NCBI RefSeq assembly: GCF_052324685.1
Contig: NC_135212.1
Location: forward strand, 26,847,915-26,911,914
DNA length: 64,000 bases
From: Brachyhypopomus gauderio
Taxonomy: Eukaryota; Chordata; Actinopteri; Gymnotiformes; Hypopomidae
Direction: 5' to 3'
Shown: piece after piece, positions 11,104 through 23,400 of the stretch
Layout: every line of letters starts with the position of its first letter
Numbering within the stretch: position 1 is the first letter of the stretch
Program-made: the position numbers and the translations under genes
The notes under the pieces: generated by a model
The model's database searches: none
The model's input: the letters and a program-made list of their open reading frames with translations, nothing else
What the model was told of the DNA's origin: nothing

Positions 11104-14100
11104 ATGGCGGCCCGGTGGAGTAGTGAGAATTTTGTGGTGGAGTTTAGAGACGCTCAGGTAAAGACTTCAAATCCTTTTATATAGCGTCCAAATCCTTTTA
11201 CTAGTTCACACTTGATGTTGTCCACCAGTTCACTACTGATGTGCACACTGTAACAGACTACTGGCAGCTGGCTTAGTTAAAGCTTTATTCATTTTAAGGG
11301 ACAAAGTATTTACAGTACAGACAGTTCAGCTCATAATGTTTTTAGTCAATTAAGATGACCACATTTTCCAAAATGAACTCGTTTCCGACAGGGAAACTAG
11401 ATATTTGAAAAGCCTTTGCATACATGTCCTGCATTTAATGGTAGCGAGTATATGCTGTGCGCAAAATGTAGGTTATGTGTCGTTATCCATCATCTATTGG
11501 CGTTATCAATTGTTTTCACTAGAATTAATTCCCGATGTTGTGATCTCGTAGGCGACTGCGATGTCCGTGGACTGTCTTGGTCACCACGCTGTCCTTTCTG
11601 GGTGCGTAGTCATGCCCATTGACACATTATGGTGTGAACTTTGTAACATCTGCTAGTCTGATTGACATTGTCCTGTGGTGTCTTCTTCACGAGCTTTAAT
11701 CATTTTAAGGAACATTTTAAAACGTGCTGTAGACTATGACCTGGTTTTGGCCATGCTGATTTAACACTTCTGTGTTCACACTGTTAGGAGGCGATTTTTA
11801 TATGTTGTGAACCTTGAGACCCCCTCAGAGGCTCCTCGAAAAATAGGCCGTCAGAGCAAGTGGGATGTTGGGACTGTGCAGTGGAACCCGCATAAAACAG
11901 AAGCCCACGTGTTTGCTGCCTCTGTAAGTGTGAATATACCTCACATTCATTAAACGCCCCATTCAAGAACTGCAGGAAACTGGCAGGTCAAGCAACAGAC
12001 GATCAACCGAGGGCCACAGCTGCTTCTGTGAGATTAGCATTAGATGTTTTTCCTGTATGAAAAAGAGATCATCATCTAAAATCATCTTTCTGTTGTGGGT
12101 TATGACAAAATTGTGCAATGTCTTCATCAACTGTCAAATCATGTTCTCTAAAATGTTTGATGTTAATGAATAACCGTACATGTAATGTGTGTATATGCAT
12201 ACAATATGAATGTTATGTGGAGTTAGAGGTTGGATAGATAATGATTTTGTTCAATACACCGCTGGTAAATGTGCCGATTTCTGACCTGATCTCTGTAGAG
12301 TAACCAGCGTGTAGACCTGTATGTTTGGCGTGATGGATGTGGAGAGGCTCACACTTCCCTGCAAGGCCACACACGAGTTATAAGGTTAGAAGCTGGTGTT
12401 GTTTGCATCTAATATGCAATATTATCTGATAATATTAATATTAGCTTTTTTCCATTCTTTTTGATGTTGGCTTTTTTATTATTATTCCTGACCAGTGATT
12501 TGGATTGGTCCTGGTTTGAGCCAGAATTTCTTGTTACAAGTTCTGTAGACACCTACATCTACATATGGGACACAAGGTGACAATGGAAAAAAACAGCACC
12601 AACAAAACATAAACATTTATGTCCACATATTATCATGTTTTCTCTGGCAAGCTATTTTACTAATTTGTCATATATTTTCTTTTAAACGTTTTTTAGAGAC
12701 ACTCGAAAACCAACAGTAGCCCTGTCTGCAGTGGGTGAGTTCACAGCTACCCGTTCTGTCCCTCGAGCAGCGTGTAATGCCTGCTTCACTCTCCTTCCTC
12801 TCTTTCATTAACATTCTGAAGCGGGTGCCTCTCAAGTGAAGTGGAACAGGAGGAATCAGCACTGCCTCGCTTCCAGTCACGACGGAGATGTCCGAATCTG
12901 GGACAAACGGGTAACCAGTGCATTCATTTCCAGTTACAAAAAAGAAATGAAAAACTGGTGAAATATATTCTAGGGGGGGCTGTTTGTGACATACTCTGTC
13001 AGTTTCAGCAACATGCCAATACAACAAACCCCAACGTTTTGTAGTACTCCAGACATTTATCATTAGCTGCAGCTCTTATGTACTCAGATTGAAGTACAGA
13101 ATGCATCATCCAAATACAAATATTACTGAATGTCTTAGGCTATTTGCGAAACTTTGTGTGATGCATAGATGAGTTTATGTGGCTTCCACACATTTTTTAG
13201 AACCCTGCAGGAGTTAAGAAGTCTTTGGAGATGTCAAGGTGTTTTTATTTACAGTGAAAAACATTTGAATATTACTAAAAGAAAACAATTGAAAGAAATA
13301 GAAGACTTGCATTTTAAAAGGTTATGCAGTGTTCTAAACTTTGCAGTTGCAAAGTGAGTTCATCTTAGCTCAGTTCACTTTTTTACTGTGGATGAAGAGC
13401 ATGAGGTGGTTTCCTGCAGAGTAAAGTTCGTTCAAATTGATTGAGGATAAGAGATCTCATTGAATTTTGGGCACCTGAAAGGCCATGTGTTGAGTAATTG
13501 CGTTCACTATTGTCAATAACTTCAGGTGTTCCTATTACATCACGCTCTGCTTGGGACAATAAAGCTCCCCTTCAGGCATCAGATTAGAGGATGCTGATTA
13601 GCTAGATTTATATTTCTACGTGTGTCAGATCTCTGGGCAACATTTTAGTCATCACAGAACAGAGAAGAAATAAACCAGGAAACAAATTTTCACCAATATG
13701 TTCTATGTTTATTTACCTTTGTTGTGTATTTTAACACACTCATACCTAAAATAAGTAGTTATTTATTTTTATTTAATAATTTTCTAAAATGAAAATAACG
13801 GGCAACGCCCTAGCGCCCTCTAGTGTCCAACCGCCACTTGGCATCAGTCAAGAATTTTAGAGGAATATAATTTGTCAGTGAACATATGTGGCTAATTGTG
13901 GAATTAGTCCTATCAGATTTATTTAAGAGAAATCTAGAATGTAAAAAAATACAAGTCATATTTTAGTCATATGCTTGGATTAAATTATTTAGTCAGTGAG
14001 ATTCAACACTACTAGTCATGAAATAGTTTATCTTAGACCAGCCATCTGATGTTTACTGAAGTATTTGTTTATCAGTATCTGTATTTCATTTTTCAGAAGC

Positions 14101-17100
14101 CTAATACAGCCGTGGAATATGTGGCCGCTCACTTATCAAAGATTCATGGATTAGACTGGCATCCTGATAATGAATACATCCTTGCAACCTCCAGCCAGGA
14201 CAACTCAGTTAGGGTAATTAAAATGTATTTCTCTGGACTATTAATAATTGTGAATCACATACATCTTGATTTTGATTTAAACCTTTGATCTTAATCTATC
14301 TGTGCAGTTCTGGGACTACAGACAACCTCGAAAATATCTCAACATCCTGTCTTGCCAAGTTCCTGTTTGGAAGGCCAGATACACAGTATGCTCACCCTTC
14401 AGTAGCTGTGGATGTGTGCTCTGTATTTGTCCTTTTGACCTGAGTGTGCAGGAGTTGCATTTCCCGTCACACTTGCGTTCCTTATGCATGGCACAGTCTG
14501 ACGCTTCACATTCTATCATCCTTTTAGTGACGTGGTGTCTCGGTATGTTCTGTGTGTCTCGGTATATGAGTGGTGTGCACTCAACGCCCCCCGTGCTCTG
14601 TGCCTGCGTGCAGCCCTTCTCCAATGGGCTGGTGACGGTGATGGTGCCCCAGTTGCGGCGGGAGAACAGCCTTCTGCTCTGGAGCACCCTGGACCTCAAC
14701 AGCCCCGTTCACGCCTTTGTGGGTCACGACGATGTGGTGCTGGAGTTTCAGTGGAGGCCTCAGAAAGAGGGTGAGCTCGGGTTCCGCGTGAGAAAACGAG
14801 GCCAGCGTCATGCACAGAGGAAGCAAAGTCCTTCAGTGACCAAAGTATCATCATTAGTACAACTGCATGTGCCTGTGTTTAAGGATCCAAGGACTGCCAG
14901 CTTGTTACATGGTCCAGAGATCAGACATTGAGGATATGGAGGGTAGATCCTCAGCTACAAAAGGTGACAGACACGTTTTTACTTCTTTTGCATGCTCAGA
15001 ATAACTTGAGAATAAATAATACTACTGCCCTTAAGTATTAGATGTGACTTATATCAGGTTAAGTATATATTACTCATATCTGGTTGTCTCTTGTAGCTGT
15101 GTGCCAATGACAATGTGGAGGAGTTGATGGAGGGCATGAGTCTCGCAACAGAGTCAGAGAAGGCGCTTCGCTCTCAGGACTCAGAACCTCCTCTCAGCAC
15201 AAGCCTACCTGCAGATGATTCACAAGGTAGCTGCTCACCTGGCCTGTGCTTTCTGTTGTGACCTTAGAATAAGATTACTGGATTACAAAATTAGATTACA
15301 ATACTGTATTTGCTTTCCTTTGACATTCCTTTAAATGTTTTGCACTAAATTCTGTCTCGTCTGTAGGCGAGGCTGAAGGTTTGCAGGTGGGCGTGGGGCC
15401 CAGCAGCAGGCAGGACCCTGCAGGCCTCCCCCAGACCCTGCAGCAGGAGTTCTCTTTGGTCAACCTGCAGATTCGCAATGTCAATGTAGAGGTCAGCCAT
15501 TCCGTTCAGAAACACCAGCATCAGGGAGCTGCTCCAACGCAGTCTCCTATTAATACGTTCCTGTTCTGTGTAAGAATAACGAATGAAGTTATATTCGCAA
15601 GGGACCCCAGTTAGAATGAACAAACACAGTTACTACACCCAGTCACACGCCGGCCAATGCATTTGAGTAACATGGGAATTTCCAGTCTGTGCAGCGAGTG
15701 ATATTCTAGTGCATCTCTGTGAGTATGTTGGCTAATCTTTGGCTAGATGGATGCTGTGAACCGTAGCTGCTTTGTGTCTGCGCACTGTGGAGCCAATCAT
15801 GTGAGACTGGTGGTGAAGTTTCCAGCCCAGTACCCAAACAATGCTGCACCCTCCTTCCAGTTCGTGACTCCTACAACTATCTCATCCTCCATGAAAACAA
15901 AGATACAGAAGGTACAGGGTTCCTCCTATAACCAACGTCTCTGAGTGGATTATTTTCCAGTAATTCTGCACATTGCATCTTGAGTGTTATGGCTTAACTC
16001 TACTTTTAATTGTAGTGTAATACTCTGAGTAATGTGTAACAGTACACTGTCAATGCATTGCATTTGCTCTGAAAATGCTCTGCACACATTGATACTCAGG
16101 TTTCCATACTTTGAGGACACTGCATCAATGCATCATTACACAGTGTTACTAAATATATTACACTGTAATAGCATATACACATTATAATATTCTGTAATGT
16201 AAAGTTACCTTATTTCTCATTTTAGTGGTAGTTCAGTATTGACTAAAAATTTGTATATTGTAGTGTGCTGTCGTACTGTGGGGAAATTTTGCTTTTAAAA
16301 ATTTCATATTGTTTGATTTCATGCAAGATTTTGACAGACACGTCACTTCAGAAAGTGAAACGGAACCAGAATTGCTTGGAGCCTTGTGTGAGGCAGCTGG
16401 TCTCCTGCTTGGAGTCAGATATGGTGAGTTTGGCTTCATCATTTTGCTTCAAGCACAAAATAATATTCTGTATTTATAACAAACACATAAAAAATACTCC
16501 TACCTTATACCGTTGAGTATGGTTTCAGTCGGTACTCCATTCAGCTCTATAAGTGTTAGTTACCACACACTTTATGAAACACATCTGTCTGATTGCATGA
16601 AGTTTACTTGACGTACATGATTTGTCCTTATTATTCATCTTGAATGTGTTTTATTTGTCCATCATAGGAGGATGGCACTAATCCCCATGTGTTCAGCAAC
16701 TCGGTGACCCCTACACTTCCTGCCTTTCCCCGGGTCACCAACACCTACGGCTCCTACCAGGATGCCAACATCCCTTTCCCACGCACCTCAGGGGCACGCT
16801 TCTGTGGCACAGGTGGGCTCACCATGACGCCTCTCATTGGAACACCTCTTGATTTTGGCAGGATCTGTTTGTACTTCTGTCCTGAAGTTAACTAGTTTGT
16901 GAGTTTTTTCTTGTCTGCTTGTACATTACTGTATTTTTTTGTTTCTTTGCTTTAGACATTGTTTTAAGTCTTTGCCTATGTCACCCACAATTGTTCTGAT
17001 TACGCCTACTATTACGCTATTATATATACATATATCATGCCATACATGTATTTATTTATTTTGACGCATATACAGTGTGAGAGTGCAGTAGGTGTACATT

Positions 17101-20100
17101 CCCAACCCTGAGACAGGGACAGACGGTCCCACGGCCAGAGGCCTTTATTTATAACCGTGCAGGAGAGGGAATGTGTACCCGACTCTATTGTGTTGGATTT
17201 GTGAGGGGGAGGGTGTGAAATGCGGTTGCTTTGTGTGAGGCACTCTCAGTTGCGAGTTTTTCCACGGTGTGACACTAAAGAAACTAGTCACAGTTTTGGG
17301 CAGGTGCTGTTGTTCTGTGACCCTGTGGGAAGGAGTGTGTGGTGCAGTCTATCAGCAGAATCTCCACTGCCAGCTCTGCGCAGACAGAATGAATTTGCAG
17401 CTGATCAGTCAGCTGCATCATCGCAATGCTGCCCACCTTGACATTATCACTGAACAATGCCAGGTGCCCATGGGTTGTACTATATGTACTGTGTATTGAG
17501 ACTTGGGGGGTGGAGCCGCTATCAAGGCATCAGTTGTTCATTGCTCCTCCCTATTATTAGGGAATCAGATATGGCAGCTTGAAGGGAAGAGTTTGAGCTT
17601 CGTAAAACAGGCGTTGCAGAAAACCTTTGCCATGCACCTGTGCTGCTGTTTGTATGTGTGTATGCTGTGTGTTCCGGAGCCACGGATTGGTTCATTATAG
17701 ACAGAGTGATCACTGCTGCAGTTTGAAATCAAACGTGTTTTTTTTTTTTCTTTCTCAGGCTCTCTGGTTTATTTTACCAGGCCCATGTCTATGCATCACA
17801 CTGTCCCCTCTACAGAACCCACGCCCAGGTAAACGTCCGCAGTCTGCCTTTTTTTCTTTATTAGGTTTAAATGCAGATGTGGAGTTCTGCACTGACCACA
17901 CTACACTGAGATGATCGTGGGTGACTAAACGTGCCATTGTGTAGGTCGCACACTACACTGAGATGACTCCATCAGTGGGTGACTAAACGTGCCATTGTGC
18001 AGGTCGCTTTCAGCACTCTCGGCGTACCACAGTGGTCTCCTGACTCCAATGAAGATGCGCACAGAGTCTCAGGCCACACTGAGGCTGTACAGTGGCAGCC
18101 CCACCCGCTCAGATAAAGAGCACGTCTCCATCTCCTCATTCTACTACAAGGAACGGGTAAGATCAAAGTCTGGAGGAAGCAGGGCACTTGTTTAGCGAGC
18201 TGAGTACCATGGACAACGAGAGATGGTCTGGCAACACAGCATGTGATAGCAACAGAAATACAAGCACCTGGGGGAAGCCAGTGCTGTCATCTGACAGGTG
18301 GAGGATAGGTAGTCAGTAGGTGGGAATTGACATGACTAAATTGGGAGGGAAAATATGAATTAAAAAGTTGATTTGTGTTATGTTAAATGTTTGGTAAAAG
18401 ATAGATGTGTGCTTTCAGGTCAGACTCCATCCAGTTACTGGGTTTGCTTCCTCGAGCCTCCTGTGTCTGGGTCATACCCACTCATTCTTTCTCTGCTGTC
18501 TCTTCCCTTTGTGTTTTGGTGGTATGTCTCCCTCAAACATGTCGCTGTGGTCTGTTTTATCCCAAACACCCATCAGAAGCCCCCTCTGTCTGCCCATCGC
18601 CGCTGGTCTTTGCAGACTATTCCTGACTGTCCGGTACTCTTTCCCTACTTCACCCCACCCTCTCATCTCTCCTAATGTATGAGAAGCTGTCTCCTTGAAT
18701 CAAGGTCTTCGTGACTTTCTCTTTTGGTTTCTTTCACTTCTGTTCGTTTGCCTAATTCTGTGATTTCTGACCCAATTAAAGTTTAATTTTACAGGTGTAT
18801 TCAAATCATTAAAATCATCATAATCATCTTCTGTCACTTTGGATACAACACTATTATATGCCTCATGATCCATGTTTAAGGTATTAATCCCAAAAAATAT
18901 GCAGTGTTCATGCCCTCATACAAAGTGTTGGCCATCCAGTGTGAGAACACTGTAAGTCATAGGTGAGCGAAGACCCTATAGGTCAGACATTCATGGCCAG
19001 AGTGGGAGGGATCACTGGATTACTGGTAAGGTGTGTGCCCAGGTTCTTAGGCCACAGCTTGGCCGCTCTCTCCCATGTGTGTTCAGGCACCGCCCAATGT
19101 GGTGTGGCCCGAAGAGATGAAGCACCAGACCTGACTTTTCCCTGACAATGTATTAGACATCTCGTTATAGTGCATAAATAGTTATATTATTTTGAAGAGA
19201 AGTATTTGTCAAACAGATGCAAACAGTTGACCTCTGTTTGCTTTGCATTGGTTGCCTAATTTGTGTGTCAGAAATCACGGCGTTGGAAAAGCAAACGAGA
19301 GGGAGCCGACTACAGCAACAGAACGATCAAACTGGCGGGCAAAGTCATCATTCAGGAAATCTCCTGTCTCCTCCCCATCCACAAAGCACTCGGAGAGACC
19401 TACGTGTATGTATGAGAGTTACAAACAAGATTTACAATTTTAGATTGCTTCTGAATGATTACAGTACCTTCAAAAGTTCATCCACTTTTAAGACATTGTT
19501 GCTGTCTGTGCAAAGACGTTTATCTGTCTGTCTTCAGACTTAATGTGAATGACATACAGGACACCTGTCATAAAAATGCAGCCGCAGCTCTGGCAGTGGG
19601 GCGTCGAGATTTAGCCAAGGTACCTAACAGATCAGTGAGCACGCTTGGTTCAGTCTTCTGATTCGTACTGATGTTTTTATGTATACAGGATTTATTTATT
19701 GAGTTGTTTGTATATAATGTGTGTGGTTCATTGGTTCACTGTTTCTTTGAAAAAATCCAGTAATGAACACTCATTAGTATATGACTGCGTAAACACTAGT
19801 ACATATAAATGTCTCTTTTAAGGTCTGGGCCCTTGCCTCGGCAGCTACCAGTCTTGACCTATGCCCTGACTCTGACCCTGATGCTGACCTCCCTTGGGCT
19901 AGGCACCCATTTGGACGACAACTGCTGGAAACTTTGTAAGTTGCATTTTTTTGCTGATAGTAGCTATAGGCAGGCTGGAACCGATGTATTAAAATTTATA
20001 GAGAAAGAAATTATGCTACTCTAATAGTGGAGTAAAAAATTAAGAACTGCATCCAGTTAATTTTCTGAATATGAATATGTCTCCTTTTTTTGCAGGCTTG

Positions 20101-21591
20101 AACACTACAGTCAGATGAGTGATGTGCAGAGCCTGGCCATGCTGTGCAGTGTGTTCCGGGGCCAGGGCGTTCCCCAGGACTACTTCACACTGTACGGGCC
20201 CCGCACCTCCGGCTTCTCCGTACACCACTCCCGCTACGTACGTCTCTCCAGAAGAAAATGTTTAAAACAATGTTTCAAGTGTGTTATGCAACATGTGCTT
20301 TATAATGTAGTATAATGTACTTTGTTATAATATCCCTTATGCTTAATTATAATTACCTGTTTGTTTGAACTTATATTGGATTTATATTTGTCAATTTATT
20401 AATTGATAATGTATTAATTTATCCTATTATAATGGAAGGATGGGTCTTTTCCTTTTCAGCCCAGCTGCACGTCCAGCTCTGTCACATCAGGTTCCTGCTC
20501 TAGTACCTCAGACTCCACCACCACCACCACCACCACATGGAACATGGGTGGGCGGGACCCAGAACAGGCCGCACCCTGGGGAGAGTCCTCGCCTGATGAC
20601 TATCGCTACGCAAACCAGATGTACACAGACCCACGTGAGCGTGAGAAAGAGCAGCATGACATGAACAAAAGGTATTCGTAATAGCTTTACTGCTGCCAAT
20701 TTGTTGGACAGAACCATCATTATATAAGCTCTCCTATGTTTTACGTTAGTGATGAAGGGCTATGTTGTTGTTTATCTAGATTATTGGACCCTGCCAATAC
20801 TTTGCAGTTTGATGACTTCAAGAAGTCTTATGGTGAAATCCTGCACCGCTGGGGCCTGAAGGAAAAGAGAGCAGAGGTTCTCAAATTTGTTTCTTGCCCC
20901 CCAGAGCCACACAAAGGGATAGGTAAGCTCCCACGTGAACTATTCGCGAAGGAAGTGTCGGTCGATCGCAAAGGAACGTGCAGATCGCGTGGCATTAAAA
21001 ATCACCCATCTTCATTGACGGTTGTATTTTGATTGACATTCATGGTAGCCAATCTGCAATCCGCTCAACAAATTACATTCGCCACCCTCCCCACCCCCCG
21101 CTCAACAAATTACCCCCCGCTCAACAAATTTCGTTCGCCGTCTCACAAACCCCCAACCCCCCGGTAGATCTTTCTGACTTGGTCATCTTATAAGTAGCTC
21201 GCAAGCTGAAAACTTGTGGGCACCCCTGGTCTAAGGGAACACTGTTTTTGAAGTTTTGAAATGAAAATCAGGGATCGACACATGCATGTTATTTTGTCTG
21301 TATTACTCTGGAAGCCACTTTTATTGTGCGTTATTTTGCATTCTCTTTTCTGCAGAGTTCGGCGTGTACTGCTGCCACTGTCGGAGTCAGGCCCGGGGAA
21401 TGCAGTGCGCCGTCTGTAAGCGCTTCACGTTCCAATGTGCCATCTGCCACGTGGCTGTGCGTGGCTCCTCCAACTTCTGCCTGAGCTGTGGACATGGTGG
21501 GCACACGTGCCACATGATGGAGTGGTTCCGCTCTCAGGAAGTCTGTCCTACGGGCTGCGGCTGCCACTGTCTCCTGCAAAGTACTTTTTGA
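11104..21591 (+). CDS. wdr59: GATOR2 complex subunit WDR59
   Basis: WDR59 is a scaffold of GATOR2, which relays amino-acid supply to mTORC1 at the lysosome. There are 25 exons: 11104-11157, 11552-11601, 11788-11923, 12299-12384, 12496-12576, 12697-12734, 12822-12910, 14097-14213, 14308-14385, 14614-14770, 14884-14963, 15097-15226, 15367-15491, 15747-15911, 16328-16423, 16668-16812, 17759-17828, 18003-18156, 19272-19405, 19538-19619, 19823-19935, 20096-20237, 20460-20671, 20780-20922, 21356-21591. The frame is kept throughout, giving 970 aa (human about 974). An N-terminal WD40 propeller spans about residues 40-330 (HDGDVRIWDKR, ATSSQDNSVRFWDYRQP). An RWD domain follows at about 385-495 (LPQTLQQEFSLVN, VKFPAQYPNNAAPSFQF). 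The C-terminal zinc-binding RING-like module is at about 893-970 (CCHCRSQARGMQCAVC, CGHGGHTCHMMEWF). Exon 23 encodes a run of seven Thr. Confidence 0.97.
17897..18004 (+). repeat. Tandem duplication containing the exon-18 splice acceptor of WDR59
   Basis: Two adjacent copies share CACACTACACTGAGATGA and GTGACTAAACGTGCCATTGT. They start at 17897 and 17949 and differ by a 6-bp indel in the middle. Each ends in a usable acceptor followed by GTCGC: TGTAG at 17940-17944 and TGCAG at 17998-18002. The second gives the conserved reading frame. The first would add 58 nt and shift the frame. Confidence 0.85.
20516..20536 (+). repeat. ACC trinucleotide run inside WDR59 exon 23
   Basis: Six ACC codons and one ACA encode seven consecutive threonines, between SDS and TWNMGG. 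The human protein, as I recall it, has no such run here, so it is probably a lineage-specific microsatellite expansion in a disordered linker. Confidence 0.8.
20940..21235. repeat. Degenerate interspersed repeat in last WDR59 intron
   Basis: This GC- and C-rich stretch contrasts with the AT-rich intron. CCGCTCAACAAATT recurs at about 21060, 21100 and 21118, with C-rich spacers, and a motif close to AACTTGTGGGCACCCCTGG ends it near 21231. The texture (GATCGATC-like, then CCCCGCC and ACATTCGCCACC) resembles the inner part of the hAT-like element near 56690-56790. The family assignment is weak. Confidence 0.45.
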
Positions 21592-21775
21592 AGCTTCTTG
21601 GGACACATGTACAGATCTCTGGGTGTGCCTTAAACCTCTTGGTACTGTAATGAGGCTTGGTCTGCTTATGTCAGCAGGTCATGTTGTCACTGTGAAACAA
21701 CATTAATGGAGACAATGGCTTGGATCTGAACAGACTTGCCCTAATACAACTAACTTTTTAAAATTACAAAACAAT

Positions 21776-21781
21776 AATAAA
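21776..21781 (+). terminator. WDR59 polyadenylation signal AATAAA
   Basis: This canonical hexamer lies 185 nt past the WDR59 stop and is followed by GT- and T-rich sequence (GTGGTGCC, TTTTTCTAGTTGTTTC), as expected for a cleavage site. Confidence 0.7.
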
Positions 21782-22890
21782 GTGGTGCCATTTTTCTAGT
21801 TGTTTCTTTTGAATGGATTGGTTGCTCTGTGTAGTCCCACGAGGTTTTAAGATTTGTGTGAAGTTGAGCATGTGTGGAAAGAGAACTCAGTGTGCTGCTG
21901 AATCATCAGTCAAAGTCATCTACCCTGGAATGTGATATTTCTTTCATTTTGGTCTTTTCATTTGAAAAGAACTGCGTTGTTCTATAAGGGAATGTTGAAG
22001 GATAAACCAGCATGGACACAGATTATGCCACAATGCATAAATAAATTTGTTCAAATACCCTCATGTTTTTCTCAACAGTTGCTATTATGCTGTTCTTCGT
22101 CAGATGTATGCTTTCAACTGACATGGAAGTGGATGAAAATTACATCATTTCATTCTTATCTATGCATTTCTTAGCCTAAGGCTAATCCCCATGTTTATTT
22201 TCATATTTGGTACTTTCATGTGACAAACTACTCTTAGGTTAGAGAAATTAGCAAAGAAAACATATTGTAGGCAGAAGTCAGTAAGGTCCAATCTGGTAGA
22301 GAATGCATTCTTTTGAGTTTTCATGATCAACCTTATTCAAATCATCAGCAGATTGTTTAGATTGATTAATGATTTAAAGAAGAGAAGACAATTGTGCAAT
22401 AATGATGCAGTTGCTAACCCCTGTCTTACTGGGTGAAAATATTTCCATAGATTTTATTCAAGAAAAGATGCCACTGATCAGGAAAAAAAACCCATAGTGG
22501 TTGGTGTAAATATGCTCTCTAGTCTGTATGCAGAGCTGTCAACTGTGTTACTAGTGACAACCAAGTTTTTAGGTTTATTTCTTCTGGCATGGAAGCATAT
22601 GACTTCATAAAACTGTCCGTGGAATGGCTTTACTGTTTTCCAACATTAATCTTCTAATTTATTAGCTGTTTGTTGCAGTTACAAGTACACTAATCTTAAT
22701 CGGTTTACCATACTGTGGAACATGTGTCTAAAAACATGCTCAGGCAATCCAGCTCACTAAGAAAATATTAACTATCTGGTTACATACTTGTGCATGTATG
22801 GTTAACGTTAACTAGCGAGGATAATTCCTATTTGCGTTTAGAACAAATTAACAGTAATATATTCATGGAGAGTATCCATTTACATATCGT
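21782..22890. other. Intergenic, no gene seen
   Basis: AT-rich sequence between the end of WDR59 and the hAT fragment. Open frames here are short and carry no recognisable motif. I see no exon pair. Confidence 0.6.
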
Positions 22891-23400
22891 CAGAGGTTGG
22901 CATAGTCTTCAACGTATATTTTTGTTTGTTCCTAATTATTAGGCCTGTGTAACTTCAATGTGTTCAACAAAGACTAACTGTCAGCCAATACGTGAAGCTA
23001 CAACTTCATGCCAACTGAATCAATTTGTAGCAAACTTTGGTTCAAATAAATCATCATATATTGCTAGTGTGTATACACACAGAGTTTGAACTGGTTTTTA
23101 GTATTGCACTGCGTTACATTTAATAATTATATCATACAAAGTTATGCCTCCAGTTTTAACAGAGATATAGCATTACACAAAAAAGTCAAAATTGTATATA
23201 CGGCAAACTTATCGCAACCTGTTTCCTCAAATTTTACATCAAGTTCTTGTAGGCTGAAATGTCCACACGTTTTGGCAGACACAACTGAAAGCGCATTATA
23301 TAACTGTATTTTTACACGTTTGTAATGTAAACATTGGCTGTATGTGAAGCCAGGGATGTTCGGTAGGTTTTTCATAGATCAATGGGTTTTTCTGTCTCCA
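22891..23400. mobile_element. Truncated hAT-like element (same family as 55869-57573)
   Basis: From about 22919 to 23370 the sequence closely parallels 56160-56920. Both share TTTTTGTTTGTTCCTAATTA, GTAGGCTGAAATGTCCACAC and ACACGTTTGTAATGTAAACA. It begins with CAGAGGTTGGCATAGTCTTC at 22891, a decayed form of the terminal repeat at 55869. It lacks both the inner insertion present in the other copy and the right terminal repeat, and it stops where the next repeat starts at about 23401. Confidence 0.8.

Noticed and set aside
14302-14931. 209-codon frame joining WDR59 exons 9 and 10 through the intron
   Set aside because: The middle (14386-14613) has a clear GT..AG intron and no similarity to WDR59. 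It is open by chance.
17944-18002. Use of the upstream duplicated acceptor as the main WDR59 splice site
   Set aside because: It would add 58 nt and shift the frame, while the downstream acceptor gives the conserved RSLSALSAYHSGL sequence.
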